Shown one piece after another: positions 58,779 to 64,000 of a DNA stretch of 64,000 nt (the first letter of the stretch is position 1; the number at the start of each line of letters is the position of its first letter). This DNA comes from Burkholderia multivorans ATCC BAA-247. Lineage in GTDB: Bacteria > Pseudomonadota > Gammaproteobacteria > Burkholderiales > Burkholderiaceae. A model generated the notes under the pieces. It searched no databases. It was not told the DNA's origin and saw only the letters and a list, made by a program, of their open reading frames with translations. The DNA lies in assembly GCF_000959525.1 (NCBI RefSeq), contig NZ_CP009832.1:2790001-2854000 (forward strand). The letters are read 5' to 3'. The translations under genes were made by a program, and so were the position numbers.

Positions 58779-60884
58779 GTGCCCCGCAAAACCCCCATCG
58801 AGCGCTATCGCAACATCGGGATCAGCGCTCACATCGATGCCGGCAAGACCACGACGACCGAGCGCATCCTGTTTTACACCGGCGTGAGCCACAAGATCGG
58901 TGAAGTGCACGACGGTGCGGCCACGATGGACTGGATGGAGCAGGAGCAGGAACGCGGCATCACGATCACGTCGGCTGCGACCACCGCTTTCTGGAAAGGC
59001 ATGGCCGGCAACTATCCGGAACACCGGATCAACATCATCGATACGCCCGGGCACGTCGACTTCACGATCGAGGTCGAGCGCTCGATGCGCGTGCTCGACG
59101 GCGCGTGCATGGTTTACGACTCGGTCGGCGGCGTGCAGCCCCAGTCCGAAACCGTGTGGCGCCAGGCGAACAAGTACAAGGTGCCGCGCATCGCGTTCGT
59201 CAACAAGATGGACCGCGTCGGCGCGGACTTCTTCCGCGTGCAGCGGCAGATCGGCGAGCGGCTGAAAGGCGTCGCGGTGCCGATCCAGATTCCGATCGGT
59301 GCGGAAGATCATTTCCAGGGCGTCGTCGATCTCGTGAAGATGAAGGCGATCGTCTGGGACGACGAAAGCCAGGGCGTGAAGTTCACGTACGAGGACATTC
59401 CCGCGAACCTCGTCGATCTCGCACACGAGTGGCGCGAGAAGATGGTCGAGGCGGCCGCCGAGGCGAGCGAGGAATTGCTCGAGAAGTATCTGCACGACCA
59501 CGAATCGCTGACCGAGGACGAGATCAAGGCTGCGCTGCGCCAGCGCACGATCGCCAACGAGATCGTGCCGATGCTGTGCGGCAGCGCGTTCAAGAACAAG
59601 GGCGTGCAGGCGATGCTCGACGCGGTGATCGACTATCTGCCGTCGCCGGTCGACGTGCCCGCGATCCTCGGCCATACGCTCGACGATCAGGAAGCGGAAC
59701 GCCATCCGAGCGACGACGAGCCGTTCTCCGCGCTCGCGTTCAAGATCATGACCGACCCGTTCGTCGGCCAGCTGATCTTCTTCCGCGTGTACTCGGGTGT
59801 CGTCAACTCGGGCGACACCGTGCTGAACGCGACGAAGGACAAGAAGGAGCGGCTCGGGCGGATCCTGCAGATGCACGCGAACGAGCGCAAGGAAATCAAG
59901 GAAGTGCGCGCGGGCGACATCGCGGCGGCCGTCGGCCTGAAGGAAGCGACGACCGGCGACACGCTGTGCGACCCGGCCAAGCCGATCATCCTCGAGAAGA
60001 TGGAATTCCCGGAGCCGGTGATCTCGCAAGCCGTCGAGCCGAAGACGAAGGCCGACCAGGAGAAGATGGGCCTCGCGCTGAACCGCCTCGCGCAGGAAGA
60101 TCCGTCGTTCCGCGTGCAGACCGACGAGGAATCCGGGCAGACGATTATCTCGGGGATGGGCGAGCTCCACCTCGAAATTCTGGTCGACCGGATGAAGCGC
60201 GAATTCGGCGTCGAGGCGACGGTCGGCAAGCCGCAGGTCGCGTATCGCGAGACGGTGCGCACGACGGCCGCCGACGTCGAGGGCAAGTTCGTCAAGCAGT
60301 CGGGCGGGCGCGGCCAGTACGGTCACGCGGTGATCACGCTCGAGCCGAATCCCGGCAAGGGCTATGAGTTCCTCGACGAGATCAAGGGCGGCGTGATTCC
60401 GCGCGAATTCATTCCGGCGGTCAACAAGGGCATCGAGGAAACGCTGAAGAGCGGTGTGCTCGCGGGCTACCCGGTCGTCGACGTGAAGGTGCATCTGACG
60501 TTCGGTTCGTACCACGACGTCGATTCGAACGAAAACGCGTTCCGCATGGCCGGCTCGATGGCCTTCAAGGAAGCGATGCGCCGCGCGAAGCCGGTGCTGC
60601 TCGAACCGATGATGGCCGTCGAGGTCGAGACGCCCGAGGACTTCATGGGCAACGTGATGGGCGACCTGTCGAGCCGGCGCGGCATCGTGCAGGGGATGGA
60701 GGACATCGCCGGCGGCGGCGGCAAGCTCGTGCGCGCCGAGGTGCCGCTCGCGGAGATGTTCGGCTATTCGACGGCGCTGCGCTCGGCCACGCAAGGTCGC
60801 GCGACCTATACGATGGAGTTCAAGCACTACGCGGAAACGCCGACGAACGTGTCCGAAGCGGTGATCAACGCGAAGACGAAATAA
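58779..60884 (+). CDS. fusA: Elongation factor G, stand-alone copy
   Basis: A 701-residue translational GTPase that drives ribosomal translocation. GTP motifs are [11 protein letters not shown] (residues 17-27), DTPGH (88-92) and NKMD (near 142). Domains II-V follow with the usual landmarks ([20 protein letters not shown] and [11 protein letters not shown]). The start is the GTG at 58779 with CCAGGAGG upstream. It is not beside rpsL, rpsG or tuf, so it is a separate copy from the ribosomal-operon gene expected elsewhere. Whether it acts in elongation or recycling is unknown. Confidence 0.95.
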   Translation: MPRKTPIERYRNIGISAHIDAGKTTTTERILFYTGVSHKIGEVHDGAATMDWMEQEQERGITITSAATTAFWKGMAGNYPEHRINIIDTPGHVDFTIEVERSMRVLDGACMVYDSVGGVQPQSETVWRQANKYKVPRIAFVNKMDRVGADFFRVQRQIGERLKGVAVPIQIPIGAEDHFQGVVDLVKMKAIVWDDESQGVKFTYEDIPANLVDLAHEWREKMVEAAAEASEELLEKYLHDHESLTEDEIKAALRQRTIANEIVPMLCGSAFKNKGVQAMLDAVIDYLPSPVDVPAILGHTLDDQEAERHPSDDEPFSALAFKIMTDPFVGQLIFFRVYSGVVNSGDTVLNATKDKKERLGRILQMHANERKEIKEVRAGDIAAAVGLKEATTGDTLCDPAKPIILEKMEFPEPVISQAVEPKTKADQEKMGLALNRLAQEDPSFRVQTDEESGQTIISGMGELHLEILVDRMKREFGVEATVGKPQVAYRETVRTTAADVEGKFVKQSGGRGQYGHAVITLEPNPGKGYEFLDEIKGGVIPREFIPAVNKGIEETLKSGVLAGYPVVDVKVHLTFGSYHDVDSNENAFRMAGSMAFKEAMRRAKPVLLEPMMAVEVETPEDFMGNVMGDLSSRRGIVQGMEDIAGGGGKLVRAEVPLAEMFGYSTALRSATQGRATYTMEFKHYAETPTNVSEAVINAKTK

Positions 60885-60908
60885 GCGCGGCGTTCGTCGC
60901 GACGGTCG

Positions 60909-60942
60909 AAAGCTCGTCCGGTTCCGGACGAGCTTTTTTTTC
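60909..60942 (+). terminator. Terminator of fusA
   Basis: AAGCTCGTCCGG and CCGGACGAGCTT form a perfect 12-bp stem with a TT loop. A long T run follows. Confidence 0.93.
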
Positions 60943-61016
60943 GGCGCGCCGTCCGCACGCCGCGCATTTTTTTCGCGTGCCACAATGGCCGGCGTATCGT
61001 CCGATGGAACCTGCCG

Positions 61017-62030
61017 ATGTTGTCCGCCACGCCTGCGCTGCGCCGCCTGCTGATCCTCTATGCGGGGCTGATCGCCGCCAATGCGGCCGTCTGGCTATGG
61101 GCGCTCGCGGTGCTGCGCGCGCATCCGCTGCTGCTCGGCACCGCGGCGATCGCCTACGGGCTCGGGCTGCGTCATGCGGTCGACGCCGACCACATCGCGG
61201 CGATCGACGTCGCGACGCGCAAGCTGATGCACGACGGCCGGCGCCCGCTGACGGTCGGCCTCGCGTTCTCGCTCGGCCACTCGACGGTCGTGATCGCCGC
61301 GACGCTCGGTATCGCGCTCACCGCGTTCGCGCTGCGCACACACTTCGATGCATTTCGCGACATCGGCGGGACGATCGGCACGGCCGTGTCGGCGACGTTC
61401 CTGCTCGCGCTCGCCTGCGTGAACCTGATGATTCTGCGCGACGTCTGGCGGCGCTACCGCCGCGCGCCGGCCCACGCACACGACGTCGCGCATCGGCATC
61501 GGCGAGACGGCCTGCTGTCGCGCCTGCTGCGCCCGCTGTTCCGCTTCGTCTCGAAGAGCTGGCACATGTATCCGATCGGCGTGCTGTTCGGTCTCGGCTT
61601 CGACACCGCGACCGAAATCGGCCTGCTCGCGATCGCGGCCGCGCAGGCGAGCCAGGGCTTGCCGATCTATACGGTGATGCTGTTTCCCGCGCTGTTCACG
61701 GCCGGCATGACGCTGATCGATTCGACCGACAACGTACTGATGATTCATGCGTACGGGTGGGCAATGGACGACCCGCAGCGCAAATTGCTCTACAACGCGA
61801 GCATCACGCTCGTGTCGGCGATCGTCGCGCTCGCGATCGGCGGCATCGAAGCGGCCGGGCTGCTCGCCGACAAGCTCGCGCTCACGGGCCCCGTGCGCGA
61901 CGCGCTCGATGCGCTCGGCGAACGCTTCGGCACGCTCGGCTACGCGATCGTCGCGCTGTTTATCGTCTGCTGGATCGCGTCGATCCTGTTCCACCGCTGG
62001 CAGCGCGCGGCAGGCGCGCCGGCGCGCTGA
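61017..62030 (+). CDS. Nickel/cobalt permease, NiCoT (HoxN) family
   Basis: A 337-residue inner-membrane protein with about eight helices. Helix 2 has the metal signature RHAVDADHIAAID (the H-x4-D-H motif), followed by FSLGHSTVV and LGFGFDTATE-like LGLGFDTATEIGLL. These are the defining NiCoT motifs. A His-rich loop (HAHDVAHRHRRDG) near residues 148-160 may bind metal. Nickel versus cobalt cannot be decided. No hydrogenase or urease genes lie in the window. Confidence 0.9.
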   Translation: MLSATPALRRLLILYAGLIAANAAVWLWALAVLRAHPLLLGTAAIAYGLGLRHAVDADHIAAIDVATRKLMHDGRRPLTVGLAFSLGHSTVVIAATLGIALTAFALRTHFDAFRDIGGTIGTAVSATFLLALACVNLMILRDVWRRYRRAPAHAHDVAHRHRRDGLLSRLLRPLFRFVSKSWHMYPIGVLFGLGFDTATEIGLLAIAAAQASQGLPIYTVMLFPALFTAGMTLIDSTDNVLMIHAYGWAMDDPQRKLLYNASITLVSAIVALAIGGIEAAGLLADKLALTGPVRDALDALGERFGTLGYAIVALFIVCWIASILFHRWQRAAGAPAR

Positions 62031-62049
62031 GCATCGCGCGCGCCGCCGC

Positions 62050-62895
62050 TCACAGCATCTCGAGCGGCCGCTTGCTGCGCGGCGCGCGGAAATACGCATC
62101 GAGCTGCGCGTGCTCGTCGTCGGTCAGCACCAGTTCGAGCGCCGCGCGATTGTCGCGCACGTGCTCGATCCGCGACGCCTTCGGAATCGCGAACACGCCC
62201 GGCTGCGCGAGCACCCACGCCAGCGCGACGCGCATCACCGACACGCCGCGTTGCCGCGCGATCTCGTCGAGCGGCGAGCGTTTCGGCAGCCGCGCGTGAT
62301 CGACCGGGCTGTACGCCATCGCCGGCATCCGGTGCTCGGCAAGCCACGGCAGCAGGTCGAATTCGGGGCCGCGCCGCGCGATGTTGTAGAGGATCTGGTT
62401 GGTCGCGCACGCGGCGCCGCCCGCTTCGTCGACGAGTTCGATCATGTCCGCGGTGTCGAAGTTGCTGACGCCCCAGTGGCGAATCTTGCCGGCGCGCCGC
62501 AGCGCCTCGAAGCCTTCGACCGTCTCCTCGAGCGGCACCGAGCCGCGCCAGTGCAGCAGATACAGGTCGAGACGGTCGGTGCGCAGACGCTTCAGGCTCG
62601 CCTCGCACGCGGCGACGACACCGCGCCGGCTCGCATGGTGCGGGTAGACCTTGCTGACGAGAAACACGTCGTCGCGCAAGCCGTGCAGCGCTTCGCCGAC
62701 GAGCGCCTCGGTCGCGCCTTCGCCGTACATTTCCGCGGTATCGATCAGCGTCATCCCGAGCGCGATGCCTTCGCGCAGCGCTGCGATCTCGTCCGCGCGC
62801 CGCGCCGGCCGTTCGCCCATTTCCCAGGTGCCCTGCCCGAGCTTCGGGATCGTCTCGCCGTCGGGCAGGACGACCGTGGCCATCGTGTCTGTCAT
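62050..62895 (-). CDS. Aldo-keto reductase
   Basis: A 281-residue (beta/alpha)8 NADPH-dependent aldo-keto reductase. The catalytic tetrad is visible: Asp and Tyr in LIDTAEMYGEG, Lys in LVSKVYPHH and His in YLLHWRG. The WGVSNFDTADM and PKASRIEHVRDN cofactor region are present. GAGGAA stands before the ATG at 62895. The substrate is unknown; this branch is often annotated as a 2,5-diketogluconate reductase-like protein. It is divergent from the GntR gene. Confidence 0.9.
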   Translation of the reverse strand: MTDTMATVVLPDGETIPKLGQGTWEMGERPARRADEIAALREGIALGMTLIDTAEMYGEGATEALVGEALHGLRDDVFLVSKVYPHHASRRGVVAACEASLKRLRTDRLDLYLLHWRGSVPLEETVEGFEALRRAGKIRHWGVSNFDTADMIELVDEAGGAACATNQILYNIARRGPEFDLLPWLAEHRMPAMAYSPVDHARLPKRSPLDEIARQRGVSVMRVALAWVLAQPGVFAIPKASRIEHVRDNRAALELVLTDDEHAQLDAYFRAPRSKRPLEML

Positions 62896-63061
62896 GAATT
62901 CCTCGCTGCGGATTCGTGGCCGCGCACCGCGGCCGAAGCATCGAATGCGACGTATCAGTGTAGTCAATCGCCGCCGCACGCACCTGCAGGATCGCAAAAA
63001 CCGGCTATAACGGCGCCGCATGATGACTTAGAATGGCCGCAACCTGATCGATACCCATTCC

Positions 63062-63808
63062 ATGAAGGCACCCACGGACGACCGCTGGCAGGACCTGCGC
63101 CCCGACCCCGACAACGACACGCCGCTCTATCTGCAGCTCGCCCGCAAGCTCGGCGATGCGATTCACGACAATCGCTGGGCGGCCGGCGAGGCGCTGCCTT
63201 CCGAACGTGTGCTGTCCGAGGCGCTCGGCGTGTCGCGGATCACCGCGCGCAAGGCGATCGCGCTGCTGGTCGAACAAGGGCTGATCCGTCGGACGCAAGG
63301 CGCCGGCAACTTCATCCGGCCGCGCTATGAAGATCCGCTGTCGCGGCTGTCGAGCTTCAGCGAAATGCTCGAGCGCCGCGGCTTCAAGCCGAGCTCGCAG
63401 TGGCTCGCGCGCGAGATCCAGCCCGCGAACCGCGACGAGGTGATTCAGCTCGGGCTGTCGCCGGCCGCATCGGTCACGCGCCTGAAGCGGCTGCGGCTCG
63501 CGGACGGCATCGTGATGGCCGTCGAGAACTCGACGTTCCCCGCGACGCTGATTCCCGATCCCGAAGCGATCGGCGGATCGCTCTACAGCTATCTCGAAGC
63601 GCGCGGCACGCCGATCGTGCGCGCACTGCAGCACTTCCGCGCGGTCAACGCGACCGACGAGATCGCCGCGCAGATGGGCATCGCGCCGCACGACGCGCTG
63701 CTGCTGATCACGCGTATCGGCTATACGGCCGATCAGCGCGCGATCGAGCTGACCGACACGTATTGCCGCAACGACTACTACGACTTCGTCGTCGAACTTC
63801 GCAAATAG
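63062..63808 (+). CDS. GntR/HutC-family regulator with UTRA domain
   Basis: A 248-residue regulator. The winged helix (residues about 20-90) has PLYLQLARKLGDAIHDNRWA and LSEALGVSRITARKAIALL. The UTRA effector domain (about 100-240) follows and ends YCRNDYYDFVVELRK. HutC-type regulators bind sugar phosphates, amino sugars, histidine derivatives or similar effectors; NagR-like (N-acetylglucosamine) is a common role in Burkholderia but cannot be shown here. It may control the divergent aldo-keto reductase or downstream genes beyond the window. Confidence 0.88.
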   Translation: MKAPTDDRWQDLRPDPDNDTPLYLQLARKLGDAIHDNRWAAGEALPSERVLSEALGVSRITARKAIALLVEQGLIRRTQGAGNFIRPRYEDPLSRLSSFSEMLERRGFKPSSQWLAREIQPANRDEVIQLGLSPAASVTRLKRLRLADGIVMAVENSTFPATLIPDPEAIGGSLYSYLEARGTPIVRALQHFRAVNATDEIAAQMGIAPHDALLLITRIGYTADQRAIELTDTYCRNDYYDFVVELRK

Positions 63809-63833
63809 GCAAGCCGCGCTTCGCGCGCGGCGT

Positions 63834-64000
63834 TCAGAGCCAGCGGGCCTCGTCGCTGCCGAGCGGCACCGGCGGGCGCGCAAACGACGGCGGCGTCGCC
63901 GAGAGCCGCTCGGCCGGCCGGACCGTATCGATCGTGCCGAACGTCGACGCGATGCGATCGATCCGATCGCGTACGTCATCGAGCGCGAGATCGCGCGCCT
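63834..64000 (-). CDS. C-terminal end of a gene cut by the window edge (possible CoA transferase)
   Basis: The last 55 codons of a minus-strand frame are present; the final residues read ATPPSFARPPVPLGSDEARW and Leu, then stop. The PPVPLGSD ending resembles the C-terminus of family III (CaiB/BaiF-type) CoA transferases, but the piece is too short for a firm call. It is convergent with the GntR gene 25 bp away. Confidence 0.4.
   Translation of the reverse strand, partial: ARDLALDDVRDRIDRIASTFGTIDTVRPAERLSATPPSFARPPVPLGSDEARWL

Noticed and set aside
58698-60983. A 761-codon open frame opposite fusA
   Set aside because: Same reason: antisense shadow of a clearly real gene, with biased composition.

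Overview
The window looks like chromosome from a Burkholderia species, most probably of the B. cepacia complex. The DNA is very GC-rich and densely coding. The family set is typical of that genus: a cysI–DUF934–cysH–cysD cluster facing cysB, nadB facing nadCA, fkpB–ispH, ribF–ileS–lspA–coaBC–dut, clpSA beside a cold-shock gene, and both monomeric and dimeric NADP-isocitrate dehydrogenases. The species call is inferred from protein resemblance and gene order, not computed. Because GC is high, non-coding frames stay open for long distances. I kept only frames with recognisable families, sensible starts and consistent neighbours.

Layout. 1–4.6 kb: assimilatory sulfate reduction (cysD partial, cysH, DUF934, cysI) on the minus strand, facing cysB. 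4.6–6.1 kb: an orphan branched-chain-type solute-binding protein and tRNA-Leu(CAA). 6.1–12.8 kb: accessory metabolism (three LysR regulators, two short-chain dehydrogenases, an alpha/beta hydrolase, a DinB protein, a CopC protein). 12.9–18.7 kb: a pseudouridine synthase, a two-helix membrane peptide, a sugar-nucleotide-type epimerase, an Fe-S flavoprotein reductase, an acetylornithine-type aminotransferase with a GNAT partner, and a DUF2278 protein. 18.9–23.5 kb: a livHMGF-like ABC operon preceded by what looks like an eroded copy of its own binding-protein gene. 23.8–26.8 kb: ispH, fkpB, radC, rpmB, rpmG. 26.9–32.1 kb: NAD de novo synthesis and a membrane desaturase. 32.2–35.6 kb: MscS channel, rRNA methyltransferase, purN. 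35.7–41.9 kb: ribF–ileS–lspA–coaBC–dut. 42–47 kb: a repeat-built membrane protein, an amino-acid permease, clpA and clpS. 47.5–52.7 kb: cspA-like gene, a trimeric autotransporter made almost entirely of 14-residue head repeats, a Tat-exported multicopper oxidase and a small conserved-looking protein. 52.8–57.4 kb: the two NADP-isocitrate dehydrogenases and an rluE-type enzyme. 57.7–64 kb: a secreted Ala/Lys/His-rich peptide, a DUF192 protein, an EF-G gene outside a ribosomal operon, a nickel/cobalt permease, an aldo-keto reductase, a GntR/UTRA regulator and the 3' end of one more gene.

Most genes are housekeeping. The points most worth a second look are: (i) the liv operon whose binding protein appears to be decaying in frame; (ii) a promoter, possible leaderless Arg-rich peptide, hairpin and perfect terminator stacked in front of the acetylornithine aminotransferase gene, which may be an attenuator; (iii) the stalk-less 32-repeat adhesin with an internal five-repeat duplication; (iv) a perfect 16-bp palindrome upstream of icd. 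I saw no CRISPR array, prophage, insertion sequence, rRNA operon or replication origin.
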